DNA of 64,000 bases from JANQPX01 sp039197065 (GCA_039197065.1 JBCCUL010000001.1:62001-126000); one strand, 5' to 3'. Counted from the stretch's first letter, positions 42,381-51,291 are shown. A program made the numbers and translations. Notes: a model not told the origin generated them from the letters alone.

Positions 42381-42535
42381 TTTAAGTCTTCGTTTACTTA
42401 TCCATGCCATCCTGTTTCACGGTCCATGCGATCCTGGGAATCCGTCCACTGTCGGGAGACTTCAGGCCGGGTTCGGATTCCCAGGATCGCATGGACCTGC
42501 AAGACGCTCATGATCTTACGAAGGGGCAGTTAAGG
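42381..42535. repeat. nested palindromic element, family 1, copy 5
   Basis: Inner arms 42421-42444 and 42474-42497 are perfectly complementary over 24 nt (left arm GGTCCATGCGATCCTGGG...). Outer TTTAAGTC (42381) and GTTAAGG (42529) complete the nested form. It lies after livF. The cleanest copy and best reference. Confidence 0.9.
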
Positions 42536-42790
42536 AATGGTGAAGGCGGACGATTGCTGTAGGCCTGAGCAATCAGCGTCAAAGCTCTTCTCTCATCCGC
42601 ATCTGGTCGTTGTCAGATTGGCCATGAACTTGCCTCGAAGAGGCGATTGGTGGCGGGACGATCCGAAGCGCATCATGCCGTAAGTGAAGGTTTCGGCTTT
42701 CGGTGTTACTTCCGAAAAGTGCTGTGGCCTGTCCGGCGAGGGCGGGCTTTAGACAGCAGGCCCGTCAGGGTCGATCTTCGACGTCGAACG
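42536..42790. other. intergenic region after family 1 copy 5
   Basis: About 255 bp up to the end of the convergent SRPBCC gene. No gene, hairpin or repeat beyond the elements before it is recognised. The 42208-42380 stretch on the other side of copy 5 is likewise without a supported gene. Confidence 0.35.
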
Positions 42791-43339
42791 TCAGCCGTCC
42801 CCAGTGTTCGCCTGGCCCTCAGCGAGCGCTTTCAGCTTGGTCAGGCCATATTCGTAGTGGGGGCCGATCCAGCGTTCGAACATCAGGCCGGAATAGCGAT
42901 TGACCGGGTTGAGGCCGAGGTCGGTATCGAAACCCCAGACGAGATGGGTTCGATCCTCGCCGCGCGGTTCGATCTGGAAGAACGCCTTGGCGTCGCCCAT
43001 GTCGCCGAAGTCAAGCTTGGTGCGCACCAGTCTGTCTGGGACACTCTCGATGATCTCCTGGCTGCCTGAGCCGACATCCGGCTTGTCGCTGGCCCAGGTC
43101 ATGCGCGCGCCGACACCCTGTTCAGGCCCTTCAATTCTGTAATCGCCGTCAGGATCGCGTTCATACCAGGGGGACCATCGATTGAAGTTCTCGAAGCTGT
43201 TGACGAGCGCGAAAACCTCGCCGGGGGCCGCGTCGATCACGGTCGTGCGTTTGACGTGAACACTGCCCGGCAGAATGTACGCGATGGCCAGAACGACGAG
43301 GACGACAAGGCCAGCATATTTCAGGATCGTCTTCATCAT
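42791..43339 (-). CDS. membrane-anchored SRPBCC (polyketide cyclase/START-like) protein
   Basis: A 182-aa protein. It begins with an N-terminal transmembrane anchor (about 6-24, KYAGLVVLVVLAIAYILPG), followed by a START/SRPBCC lipid-binding-like domain (VKRTTVIDAAPGEVFALVNSFENFNRWSPW is the usual opening). ATG43339 follows AAGG by 6 nt; upstream frame to 43780 is not part of the gene. Such proteins bind hydrophobic ligands; the ligand is unknown. The next gene on the same strand ends 41 bp upstream. Confidence 0.85.
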   Translation of the reverse strand: MMKTILKYAGLVVLVVLAIAYILPGSVHVKRTTVIDAAPGEVFALVNSFENFNRWSPWYERDPDGDYRIEGPEQGVGARMTWASDKPDVGSGSQEIIESVPDRLVRTKLDFGDMGDAKAFFQIEPRGEDRTHLVWGFDTDLGLNPVNRYSGLMFERWIGPHYEYGLTKLKALAEGQANTGDG

Positions 43340-43380
43340 GGCGGACCTTCCCCAAGGGCATTCTTGGTTGCGATGATGCG

Positions 43381-44223
43381 TTAATAGATCGAAAACGGGC
43401 CCGCGTCGATTCGTGCGATAAGAATTGCTGTCATTGCCGGCAAGGCGCAGAAAATTGCGATGCGTTTTAGGGATGGCTCCCGGTCGCTTTCGCTGCATGC
43501 AACACGGTCCAGGCGTTCGGCGCCGATGACGATGCTCAGAACAAGCATAGCGGTCAGGTTCGCTTGGCTGTAGAGCAGCAATGCCGTGATCATCGCCAGC
43601 AAGGCGGCGGCGATGGTGATCAGCGCGGGGGCTGCGAGCTGTTTTCGGCCGATCGTCATAGCGGCCAGGAGCGTGCTTGCAAGCGACAAGGCGAGCTCGG
43701 CATAGGAAAACGTCTTGGCGAATAGGGCGATCATTGCGAGACCGAACGTCATGGTCATGGCGATCAGGGTTTTGGAGCATGCGTTGTCGGGGGCCGCGTC
43801 ACCGATCACCGAGACGTCGATCAGGAAAGGCAGAGTGAACGCGATCGCAATCGGCAGAAGCAGCAAGGCGCTTTCGGGACGGCCCTGCTGAAGCGCCGGC
43901 AGGCCGATCCAAAGCGGCATAGCGATGACCAGGGCGATGATGGCTGTCTTGGCCCACCGGGCCCGCTCACAGAAAGCAAGGCCAGCCGCGAAGCCGCCGA
44001 CGGCGGCAATCACGATCTTCGATTTTGCGCTGAAGACCAGATCGACAGGCCAGCCTAACGCCAGCACATAGGTCGTGCCGAGGGCAGCGACGAAAGCGGC
44101 GGCCTCCAGATAGGCCGCCAATCGCCTGCGGTTCACGGCTCGGTTGGCGATCAGAACCAAGCTAACGAGAACGAAGGGCACCAGGACGCTTTCCAGCAAA
44201 AGCTGAGCGACCGGCGATCCCAT
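43381..44223 (-). CDS. polytopic inner-membrane protein, unknown function
   Basis: A 280-aa protein that is almost entirely hydrophobic, with about eight or nine membrane helices (for example VAQLLLESVLVPFVLVSLVL and TLIAMTMTFGLAMIALFAK). No transporter signature is recognised. It is followed on the same strand by the SRPBCC gene and preceded by a 64-aa membrane protein gene, so all three may be one operon. Confidence 0.75.
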   Translation of the reverse strand: MGSPVAQLLLESVLVPFVLVSLVLIANRAVNRRRLAAYLEAAAFVAALGTTYVLALGWPVDLVFSAKSKIVIAAVGGFAAGLAFCERARWAKTAIIALVIAMPLWIGLPALQQGRPESALLLLPIAIAFTLPFLIDVSVIGDAAPDNACSKTLIAMTMTFGLAMIALFAKTFSYAELALSLASTLLAAMTIGRKQLAAPALITIAAALLAMITALLLYSQANLTAMLVLSIVIGAERLDRVACSESDREPSLKRIAIFCALPAMTAILIARIDAGPFSIY

Positions 44224-44254
44224 GGCGGATGAGATGGGGTGTCAGGCGCTCGGA

Positions 44255-44449
44255 CTAGAGCTTGTCGAAGTTGTCGACACCGTCGGCAAGACCGCCTGCC
44301 GCCTTGGTGGCGCCATCGAGCAGGGCGACGACCGTATCCTGGAGCGCGTAGAATACGTAACGCACCTGGTTACTGAAATTCGAGTCCGGTGCCAGGAGAA
44401 GCAAACCGATAAGGGCGCCAAAGAAAATGCCCCACCAAAACTTCTTCAT
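44255..44449 (-). CDS. small single-pass membrane protein, 64 aa
   Basis: A 64-aa protein with an N-terminal transmembrane helix (about 5-22, WWGIFFGALIGLLLLAPD) and a short amphipathic rest ending in DNFDKL. GGAAGATGG precedes the ATG as a ribosome site. It lies 31 bp before the 43381-44223 membrane protein on the same strand. Small, unnamed, but its coding pattern and position support a real gene. Confidence 0.65.
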   Translation of the reverse strand: MKKFWWGIFFGALIGLLLLAPDSNFSNQVRYVFYALQDTVVALLDGATKAAGGLADGVDNFDKL

Positions 44450-44706
44450 CGTCCATCTTCCCTTAACGGCTTCTTCGCCGATCCACGTAAACCAAAAGTG
44501 GCAGAGAACTCTCGCGATCGACGTCCGCCTCGCGTCCTCCGATCAACCATTTTAGCGTTTTTCGTCCACAGGTCGACGCTTTTTTTTACCAAGATCCTAC
44601 AGTTCTTTAAACGAAAATTGGCCGGCTGTCAGCATGTTAGGCTTTCGTTATATCAAATTGCTTAAACTTTGTTCCCGCTGCTTGGAGAACCACAGGGAAA
44701 ATACCC

Positions 44707-45234
44707 ATGCTGGGTTGGGCGCTGCGCTGTCTCTGCGTGACCCTGGTCGTCGGTGCGACGATCAATGCGATGCGGTCCGAGGGCATGTTCGACAAGATGC
44801 TGGCTTGGTCAGAGCGACATCAGTTGTCACCCGGTAGCGATCGGGATGACGGCGGCTCCGGCGGCCTGCTCGAGGAGGTGATCGCCTTGGGCTCCGCCGG
44901 TCATTTCATCACCGACATCTACATTAACGGGACGCCCGTCACATTTCTGGTCGATACCGGCGCCTCGCATACCATTCTTAATCAGGCGGATGCGGATCAC
45001 CTGAGGCTGGCGCCGGGACAGCTTCGTTATACCGTGCCTTTCGAAAGCGCCAACGGCACCACCTATGCGGCGCCGGTAACGCTTCGGGATGTGCGCCTCG
45101 GTCAATTTCAGCTCTACGACCTCGATGCTTATGTCAACCGCGGCAATCTTGGCATCTCGCTCCTGGGCATGAGTTTCCTCAGGCGTTTCGAAAGCTATGA
45201 GTTCCTTCGAGATCGCCTGGTGCTGCGCTGGTGA
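44707..45234 (+). CDS. retropepsin-like aspartic protease (TIGR02281 type)
   Basis: A 175-aa protein with an N-terminal membrane anchor (about 2-20) and a retropepsin domain with catalytic motif FLVDTGASHTIL. These single-domain membrane-anchored aspartic proteases dimerise and occur in many alphaproteobacteria (DUF4124/TIGR02281 clan); targets are unknown. The second half shows the conserved LLGMSFLRRFESYEFLRDRLVL end. ATG44707 follows the AGGG of CACAGGGAAAATACCC. It is the only gene on this strand between livF and coxG. Confidence 0.9.
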   Translation: MLGWALRCLCVTLVVGATINAMRSEGMFDKMLAWSERHQLSPGSDRDDGGSGGLLEEVIALGSAGHFITDIYINGTPVTFLVDTGASHTILNQADADHLRLAPGQLRYTVPFESANGTTYAAPVTLRDVRLGQFQLYDLDAYVNRGNLGISLLGMSFLRRFESYEFLRDRLVLRW

Positions 45235-45383
45235 TCGATGCGATAGAGGGCCGAAATCGGCTGACATCCGCGGCATGATATACATCCGACGTAGGTCTTA
45301 TTGCTCTCCTGGAACAAGGCCTGTAGCTTCGAGGTAATGATCGTCATATCGTCAAGAACGGATGGCCAGGGGACTGCATCGAT

Positions 45384-46010
45384 ATGGATATGAATGGCGA
45401 ATACCGGATCGCCGCACCACGCGAAAAAGTGTGGGCGGGATTGAACGACCCCGAGACTTTGCGCGCCTCGATACCTGGCTGCGAATCCCTGGAAAAGACC
45501 GGCGACAACGCGTTCAGCGCCAAAGTGGTCGCAAAGGTCGGACCGGTTAAGGCGACATTTGGCGGTGACGTGACGCTGTCCAATATCAATCCGCCGGAGA
45601 GCTACACCATCTCCGGCGAGGGGAAGGGCGGTGCGGCCGGTTTCGCCAAAGGGGGCGCGGACGTCAATCTTGCCGATGACGGCGAAGGCGGCACGATCCT
45701 GACCTACACGGCCAAGGCCGACGTCGGCGGCAAGCTGGCGCAGCTCGGATCCAGGCTGATCGACGGCACCTCCAAGAAGATGGCGGATGAGTTTTTCTCG
45801 AACTTCCGAGAGCAGGTCGCGCCGAGCGCCGAGGCAGAGGGGGACACAGCCTCCAAAGGAGAAGCCGCGGCCTCGTCACCTGTGACCACGTCGGCTTCCA
45901 GCGCCGGCGATGAGGCAGATGAAGGCCTCGCTGGTCTGATTCAAAACAAATTCGTCCTGGCCGGGCTGGTGTTGATCGTCCTGATGCTATTGGTGTCTTT
46001 GTTTAGATAG
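45384..46010 (+). CDS. coxG: CO dehydrogenase subunit G-like protein CoxG
   Basis: A 208-aa CoxG: SRPBCC fold (about 1-145, MDMNGEYRIAAPREKVWAGL opening, then KVGPVKATFGGDV) plus a variable linker and a C-terminal transmembrane helix (about 188-206, FVLAGLVLIVLMLLVSLF). CoxG anchors the CO dehydrogenase at the membrane and helps electron transfer. It sits just upstream of coxSLM on the same strand, separated by a 187-bp regulatory gap, which is the usual neighbourhood. ATG45384 lies next to a GAT ATG, so a start two codons later is possible. Confidence 0.9.
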   Translation: MDMNGEYRIAAPREKVWAGLNDPETLRASIPGCESLEKTGDNAFSAKVVAKVGPVKATFGGDVTLSNINPPESYTISGEGKGGAAGFAKGGADVNLADDGEGGTILTYTAKADVGGKLAQLGSRLIDGTSKKMADEFFSNFREQVAPSAEAEGDTASKGEAAASSPVTTSASSAGDEADEGLAGLIQNKFVLAGLVLIVLMLLVSLFR

Positions 46011-46133
46011 ACTTACACGGTGATGACGACGATTCGCTGTCCGAAGTGCGTTGACGCTTCCTGCTCGCTTTTCTAGCTTTAGAACAGATCTAAATTTCTG
46101 CGTGAATGATCGATCGTCGGTCGTTTGACGTAG

Positions 46134-46147
46134 ATACTCGCGAGTAT
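46134..46147. promoter_or_regulatory. perfect 14-bp palindrome upstream of coxS
   Basis: ATACTCGCGAGTAT is a perfect 14-bp dyad centred 57 bp before the coxS start, within a wider imperfect inverted repeat (TAGAT...ATCTA). It is a plausible repressor or activator operator for the cox cluster. The binding protein is unknown. Confidence 0.55.
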
Positions 46148-46197
46148 TCGATCTAGACCCCGATGAGCGGGGCGACGCAGCAGGGAGTGGTCAGCGA

Positions 46198-46665
46198 ATG
46201 GTAAGCGTTTCTATGACAGTGAATGGCAAGGCGGTGACGAAGGACGTCGAGCCTCGTACATTACTCGTCGATTTTTTGCGTCAGCATCTCAGCCTGACCG
46301 GAACCCATGTGGGCTGCGATACAAGCCAGTGCGGCGCCTGCGTCGTTCACATCGACGGCAAGTCGGTGAAAGCCTGCACGGCTCTCGCGATGCAATGCGA
46401 CGGCGTCGAGGTGACGACCATCGAAGGTCTGGCCAATGGCGGTGATCTGCATCCCATGCAGGCGGCGTTCCGCGAACATCATGCTTTGCAGTGCGGCTTC
46501 TGCACCCCCGGCATGATCATGTCTGCCGTCGACCTTCTCGAGAACAATGCGGATCCCTCCGAGAAGGAGATCCGCGAATGGCTGGAAGGCAACATCTGCC
46601 GCTGCACCGGCTACCACAATATCGTCAAGGCGATCAAAGCCTGCGCTCAGGACATGAGGGGGTAA
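46198..46665 (+). CDS. coxS: xanthine dehydrogenase-family 2Fe-2S subunit (CoxS)
   Basis: A 155-aa small subunit of a molybdenum hydroxylase. It carries both [2Fe-2S] clusters: plant-type ligands C40, C45, C48, C60 and alpha-helical cluster ligands C99, C102, C134, C136 (CGFCTPG and CRCTGYHNIV). It shuttles electrons between the Mo site of CoxL and the FAD of CoxM. Gene order S-L-M is that of form II enzymes. GGGAG lies before ATG46198. It overlaps no gene but is 4 bp from coxL. Confidence 0.95.
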   Translation: MVSVSMTVNGKAVTKDVEPRTLLVDFLRQHLSLTGTHVGCDTSQCGACVVHIDGKSVKACTALAMQCDGVEVTTIEGLANGGDLHPMQAAFREHHALQCGFCTPGMIMSAVDLLENNADPSEKEIREWLEGNICRCTGYHNIVKAIKACAQDMRG

Positions 46666-46669
46666 GGAG

Positions 46670-49039
46670 ATGGCTGAAAACGGCATCGGCGCTCCTGTAC
46701 GCCGAAAGGAAGACAAGCGCTTCATCACCGGCGCTGGTCGCTACACCGACGACATCAACAGGCACGGCCAGGCTTATGCCTATTTCGTGCGCTCGCCCTT
46801 TCCCCACGCGACGCTGAACGGCATCGACAAAGCGGCGGCCGAGGCTGCGCCCGGCGTGCTCGCAGTGATCACCGGCGACGACGTTGCCGAGGCCGGCTGG
46901 GGCGGGCTGATCTGCGGCTGGATGGTGCACAATAAGGACGGCTCGGAGATGAAGGCCGGGTCCCATCCCGTGCTGGCGCAGGGCAAGGTGCGCTATGTCG
47001 GGGACCATGTCGCTTGCGTCGTGGCCGAAACCTATGCCCAGGCGAAGGATGCGGCCGAGCTGGTAGAGGTGGATTACGGCCCGCTGGTCGCCTGCACGTC
47101 GACCGCGGACGCCGACAAGGACGGTCAGCCTCAGGTCCATGACGATGTTCCGAACAACACCGTCTACAACTGGGAGCTCGGTGATCAGGCTGCGATTGAT
47201 GAGGCGATCGCATCGGCAGCGCATGTCACCAAGGTCGACCTGATCAACAATCGGGTCGTGCCGAACGCGATGGAGCCGAGGGCGGCCTGCGGCGAGTATG
47301 ATCCTGCCCAGGACAGCTTCACCCTCTACACCACCTCGCAGAACCCGCATGTCGCCAGGCTGGTCATGTCTGCCTTCATCCAGATTGCGCCGGAGCACAA
47401 GCTCAGGGTGATCGCGCCGGATGTCGGCGGCGGCTTCGGTTCCAAGATCTACATCTACTCCGAGGAATGCATCTGCCTGATGGCGGCTAAGAAGATCGGC
47501 CGTCCGGTCAAGTGGACCGGCGATCGCTCGGAGGCGTTCCTGTCGGACGCCCATGGCCGGGACCATGTCACCCATGCCGAGCTGGCGATGGACGCGGACG
47601 GTAACTTCACCGCGCTCAAGGTGCATACCAAGGCCAATATGGGCGGCTATCTCTCGCTTTTCGCGAGCTGTGTGCCGACCTATCTCTACGCCACGTTGCT
47701 GGCGGGTCAGTATCGCACGCCGCAGATCTACTGCGCCGTCGATGCGGTCTTCACCAACACCGTGCCCGTCGACGCCTATCGCGGCGCCGGCCGTCCCGAG
47801 GCGACCTATCTTCTCGAGACGATCATCGATCAGGCCGCGGACGAGCTCGGTCGCGATCCTGCGGATCTGCGCCGGCAGAACTTCATCAAACCGGAGCAGT
47901 TCCCCTACGACACCCCGGTGGCGCTCACCTACGACACCGGCGACTTCCACGCGGTGCTCGACAAGGCGCTGGAAGTCTCGGACTATTCGGGGTTCGCTGC
48001 TCGCCGTGCGGCGAGCGAGGCTAAAGGCAAGCTCCGCGGCGTCGGGTTCTCCTGCTATATCGAGGCCTGCGGCATCGCGCCATCTGCCGTGGTCGGTTCG
48101 CTCGGCGCAGGCGTCGGCCTTTGGGAGAGCGCCAAGATCCGTTTCTCCCACACCGGCATGTGCCAGGTGCTGACCGGCGCCCACAGCCACGGGCAGGGGC
48201 ATGAAACGGTGTTCGCGCAGTTGATCGCTGAGAAGCTCGGCGTGCCGATCGAAAATGTCGAGGTGATCCATGGCGACACGGAGAAAACCCCGGTCGGCAT
48301 GGGCACCTATGGATCGCGTTCGCTCGCGGTGGGTGGCCAGGCCATCTCCAACGCGGCTGACAAGATCATCGAGAAGGGCAAGAAGATCGCCGCCCATCTG
48401 CTCGAAGCCTCCGAAGCGGATATCGAGTTCAAGGATGGCAACTTCACCGTCGCCGGCACCGACAAGTCCAAGGCGCTGGGTGAAGTGATCTTCGAGGCCT
48501 ATGTGCCGCACAACATCCCGCAGGGGCTGGTGGAGCCCGGTATGGAGGAGGGCGCCTTTTACGATCCGGCGAACTTCACCTACCCGTCCGGCACCTATAT
48601 CTGCGAGGTGGAAGTCGATCCCGACACCGGCGTGGTGACCATCGACCGACTGGTCGCCGTCGACGACTTCGGTGTGATCGTCAATCCGATGATCGTGGAA
48701 GGCCAGGTCCATGGCGGCCTCGCTCAGGGCATCGGCCAGGCGCTCACCGAGAACTGCGTCTATGACAGCGCAGGGCAGCTGCTCTCGGCGTCCTACATGG
48801 ACTACTGCATGCCGAAGGCCGACGATCTGCCGAACTTCGAGGTGGCGACCACCAAAACCGTCTGCACCCATAATGCGCTTGGGGTGAAGGGTTGCGGTGA
48901 AGCGGGAGCGATCGGCTCGCCGCCGGCCGTCATGAACGCGGTGGCCGATGCGATCGGCACCCGCATATCGATGCCGGCGACGGCGGAAAAAGTCTGGCGT
49001 GCATTGCAGGCCAACAAAACCAGTCAGGCGGCCGAATAG
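46670..49039 (+). CDS. coxL: xanthine dehydrogenase-family molybdopterin subunit (CoxL, form II)
   Basis: A 789-aa Mo-cytosine-dinucleotide-type catalytic subunit. The active-site loop is AYRGAGR (residues 369-375), the form II signature, rather than AYRCSFR of true aerobic CO dehydrogenase form I. The catalytic Glu motif is CGEAGAIG (GCGEAGAIGSPPAVMNAV near the end). Substrate may be CO, but form II enzymes also include other aldehyde or purine-like hydroxylases. It is 4 bp after coxS and 14 bp before coxM. Confidence 0.95.
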   Translation: MAENGIGAPVRRKEDKRFITGAGRYTDDINRHGQAYAYFVRSPFPHATLNGIDKAAAEAAPGVLAVITGDDVAEAGWGGLICGWMVHNKDGSEMKAGSHPVLAQGKVRYVGDHVACVVAETYAQAKDAAELVEVDYGPLVACTSTADADKDGQPQVHDDVPNNTVYNWELGDQAAIDEAIASAAHVTKVDLINNRVVPNAMEPRAACGEYDPAQDSFTLYTTSQNPHVARLVMSAFIQIAPEHKLRVIAPDVGGGFGSKIYIYSEECICLMAAKKIGRPVKWTGDRSEAFLSDAHGRDHVTHAELAMDADGNFTALKVHTKANMGGYLSLFASCVPTYLYATLLAGQYRTPQIYCAVDAVFTNTVPVDAYRGAGRPEATYLLETIIDQAADELGRDPADLRRQNFIKPEQFPYDTPVALTYDTGDFHAVLDKALEVSDYSGFAARRAASEAKGKLRGVGFSCYIEACGIAPSAVVGSLGAGVGLWESAKIRFSHTGMCQVLTGAHSHGQGHETVFAQLIAEKLGVPIENVEVIHGDTEKTPVGMGTYGSRSLAVGGQAISNAADKIIEKGKKIAAHLLEASEADIEFKDGNFTVAGTDKSKALGEVIFEAYVPHNIPQGLVEPGMEEGAFYDPANFTYPSGTYICEVEVDPDTGVVTIDRLVAVDDFGVIVNPMIVEGQVHGGLAQGIGQALTENCVYDSAGQLLSASYMDYCMPKADDLPNFEVATTKTVCTHNALGVKGCGEAGAIGSPPAVMNAVADAIGTRISMPATAEKVWRALQANKTSQAAE

Positions 49040-49053
49040 GGGGGCCATGAAGA

Positions 49054-49848
49054 ATGTATGAATTTAACGTGCACAAACCCGGCTCGGTCGCCGATGCGGC
49101 CTCCGCTCTCAAAGGCGCTGACGACGGCAAGTTCATGGCCGGCGGTCAGACCCTGATCCCGACCCTGAAGCAGCGTCTGGCCTCGCCCTCCGATGTTGTT
49201 GATCTCGGCAATGTCGCCGAGCTCAAGGGCATCAGTGACGAGGGCGGCGCCGTCAAGATCGGTGCGATGACCACCCATGCCGAGGTCGCGTCTTCGGATG
49301 TGGTGACGTCGCAGATACCGGCGCTTGCCCATCTCGCCGGCCATATCGGCGACCCGCAGGTCAGGAACCGCGGCACCATCGGTGGCTCGATCGCCAACGC
49401 GGATCCCGCAGCGGACTACCCGGCGGCAATCGTCGGCCTGAACGCGACGGTGCATACCAACCAGCGCAGCATCGCGGCCGATGATTTCTTCACCGGCATG
49501 TTCGAAACGGCGCTGAATGAGGATGAGATCGTCACCGCTGTCAGCTTTCCGAAGCCGGAGAAGGCTGGGTATCAAAAGTTCCCGAACCCAGCGAGCCGTT
49601 ATGCGATCGTCGGGGTCATGGTCGCCCAGACCGGCGGACAGACGCGGGTCGCGGTGACCGGCGCTGGGCCGTCTGTTTTCCGATCAAGCGATGCGGAAAG
49701 CGCGCTTGCCTCAAACTTCTCCGCGGATGCCTTGAGTGGTTTGGCCGTCAGCTCTGCTGACCTCAACAGCGACATTCACGCCAGTGCGGATTATCGCGCG
49801 CATCTGGTCGGCGTGATGGCGAAGCGGGCGGTGGCTGCGGCAACATGA
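49054..49848 (+). CDS. coxM: xanthine dehydrogenase-family FAD subunit (CoxM)
   Basis: A 264-aa FAD-binding subunit of molybdenum hydroxylases: AGGQTLIPTLKQRL (about 30-43) and TIGGSIANADPAADYPA (about 109-125) are the two FAD motifs; the C-terminal CO_deh_flav_C domain follows. It passes electrons to the quinone pool or another acceptor. It completes the S-L-M cluster; the transcript ends at the terminator at 49880. Confidence 0.95.
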   Translation: MYEFNVHKPGSVADAASALKGADDGKFMAGGQTLIPTLKQRLASPSDVVDLGNVAELKGISDEGGAVKIGAMTTHAEVASSDVVTSQIPALAHLAGHIGDPQVRNRGTIGGSIANADPAADYPAAIVGLNATVHTNQRSIAADDFFTGMFETALNEDEIVTAVSFPKPEKAGYQKFPNPASRYAIVGVMVAQTGGQTRVAVTGAGPSVFRSSDAESALASNFSADALSGLAVSSADLNSDIHASADYRAHLVGVMAKRAVAAAT

Positions 49849-49879
49849 TCCACTGATCGCCATCATCGGTCGTGTAGAA

Positions 49880-49909
49880 GGGGAGCCGTCTTGGCTCCCC
49901 TTCTCTTTT
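49880..49909 (+). terminator. intrinsic terminator after coxM
   Basis: GGGGAGCC (49880-49887) and GGCTCCCC (49893-49900) form a perfect 8-bp stem with a 5-nt loop, followed by TTCTCTTTT. It ends the cox transcript and shows that the next gene has its own promoter and starts later than 49908. Confidence 0.88.
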
Positions 49910-49946
49910 GGGGCGTTCTCAGTTTCTGAGCGATCGGATCCGGTCT

Positions 49947-50903
49947 TTGGACAGCATCGTCACGTCGGTCGTTCCTCTGTTCTCGGTCATCTTCATCGGC
50001 TTTGTCGTCGGCAAGCTGCGGGCGATCGACGAAGCCGGTGTGCGCACGCTCGTCGCCTTCGTCTTCTCGTTCGCCATGCCGGCGCTGATCTTTCGGCTGA
50101 TGGCCGACACGGATATCGCAGGCATCGAGGACTGGCCGGTGGTCGGCGCCTATTTCACCGCACAGCTTCCCATCTTCATCGGCGGGCTGATGATCGGCGG
50201 CTGGCTGTTTCGCCAGTCCATGGCGGAGGCCACCATTCAGGCCTTTGGCTCGAGCTTTTCCAATGGCGTTGTGCTCGGTCTTCCGCTGGTGCTGAGCCTC
50301 TATGGCGAGCGCGCTGGCGTGCCCGCCTTGCTGATCATCATGCTCGACATCGCGATTTTCAGCGTGATCACGCTTCTGTTGGAAATCGCCAGTCTGCGTG
50401 CAAAGCCTGACGCATCGCCGCGCCCCCTGATCATGCTTCGCGATCTCAGCCTGTCGGTTGGGAGCAACCCGTTGATCGTCGCAAGCGTCCTCGGCGTGGC
50501 CTTCGGCGCGTCGGCCTTGGTGCTGCCCAGTGCCGTCGACAAGACGCTCGCCTTTCTCGGACAGGCCGGTCCGCCTGCCGGCCTTTTCGCCCTTGGCGCG
50601 ACACTTGGACAGCGCAGGATTGCCGGACAGGTCGGGCCGGTCGCGTCCATGATGCTGATGAAGCTGCTTCTGCACCCTATCCTTGCTTTGTTCGTGGTGA
50701 TCTATCTTTTCGACCTCGATCCGGTTGCGGCGAGCGTCATGCTCTTGTTTGCCGCCTGCCCGGTCGGCGCAAATGTTTATGTCTTTGCCGCGCAATATGG
50801 TGCTGCTTTGGAAACCAGTGCAACCGCAATCCTGCTGTCCACCGCGGTTGCGATACTCTCGCTGTCCGGGCTGGTGCTCCTGCTCTCGGATTGGTGGTTT
50901 TGA
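49947..50903 (+). CDS. AEC (auxin efflux carrier) family transporter
   Basis: A 318-aa inner-membrane transporter with about ten helices, opening SVVPLFSVIFIGFVVGKL. The family exports or exchanges organic acids and amino acids (malate, malonate, pyruvate). TTG49947 is preferred because TTG49908 sits in the terminator of the cox operon; no ATG is near. Location after coxM may be coincidental. Confidence 0.82.
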   Translation: MDSIVTSVVPLFSVIFIGFVVGKLRAIDEAGVRTLVAFVFSFAMPALIFRLMADTDIAGIEDWPVVGAYFTAQLPIFIGGLMIGGWLFRQSMAEATIQAFGSSFSNGVVLGLPLVLSLYGERAGVPALLIIMLDIAIFSVITLLLEIASLRAKPDASPRPLIMLRDLSLSVGSNPLIVASVLGVAFGASALVLPSAVDKTLAFLGQAGPPAGLFALGATLGQRRIAGQVGPVASMMLMKLLLHPILALFVVIYLFDLDPVAASVMLLFAACPVGANVYVFAAQYGAALETSATAILLSTAVAILSLSGLVLLLSDWWF

Positions 50904-51291
50904 CATGAGATCATCGTTTTCTTGAAATATAATACAACTTATGGTTTTATAACTTTCGAAGTTCACTCCCTTAGCGCTAATGTTACGTCGCGAGACTGCA
51001 TCTGAGTTGAAGGCGATCGTGGGCACTGTTCCTGTCGTCTTGGCTGTGATACCAGGACGCCGAGAAAAGCTTGGGAATTGCATGGTTGGCTGATAGAGGA
51101 AACTTATCAAAACATCGTCGGAATTTTTACGACCCATCGGTGTTAGTGCCCCAGTAAGCCAAGAGAATATGCCGAAGTTCATTTTCCAGCCGGATACTGT
51201 CCAGGCCTGATACAGGGCCAGGAAAATGGGACAAGTGAGCCATGAGGGCTCGCTTGGGGGGAAACTTGTGCCTTTTCGAAAGGGGGATCGA
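50904..51291. other. intergenic region upstream of cytochrome gene
   Basis: About 390 bp. The first 80 bp are AT-rich (AAATATAATACAACTTATGG), the rest is mixed. No gene or repeat is visible. It should contain the promoter for the cytochrome-barrel operon. A longer in-frame start of the cytochrome at 51226 exists but adds only a non-signal extension. Confidence 0.4.

Noticed and set aside
42213..42533. 107-codon plus-strand frame after livF
   Set aside because: Runs through the family 1 palindrome; no ribosome site or recognisable product.
12229..42535. Family 1 repeats as a CRISPR array
   Set aside because: The copies are palindromic, kilobases apart and have no unique spacers or cas genes.
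46670..49039. Calling the cox cluster a true (form I) CO dehydrogenase
   Set aside because: CoxL has AYRGAGR, not AYRCSFR, so CO as substrate is not established.
46634..49048. 804-codon minus-strand open frame opposite coxL
   Set aside because: Mirror frame of the CoxL gene; composition (His/Arg/Asp-rich) is that of an antisense shadow.
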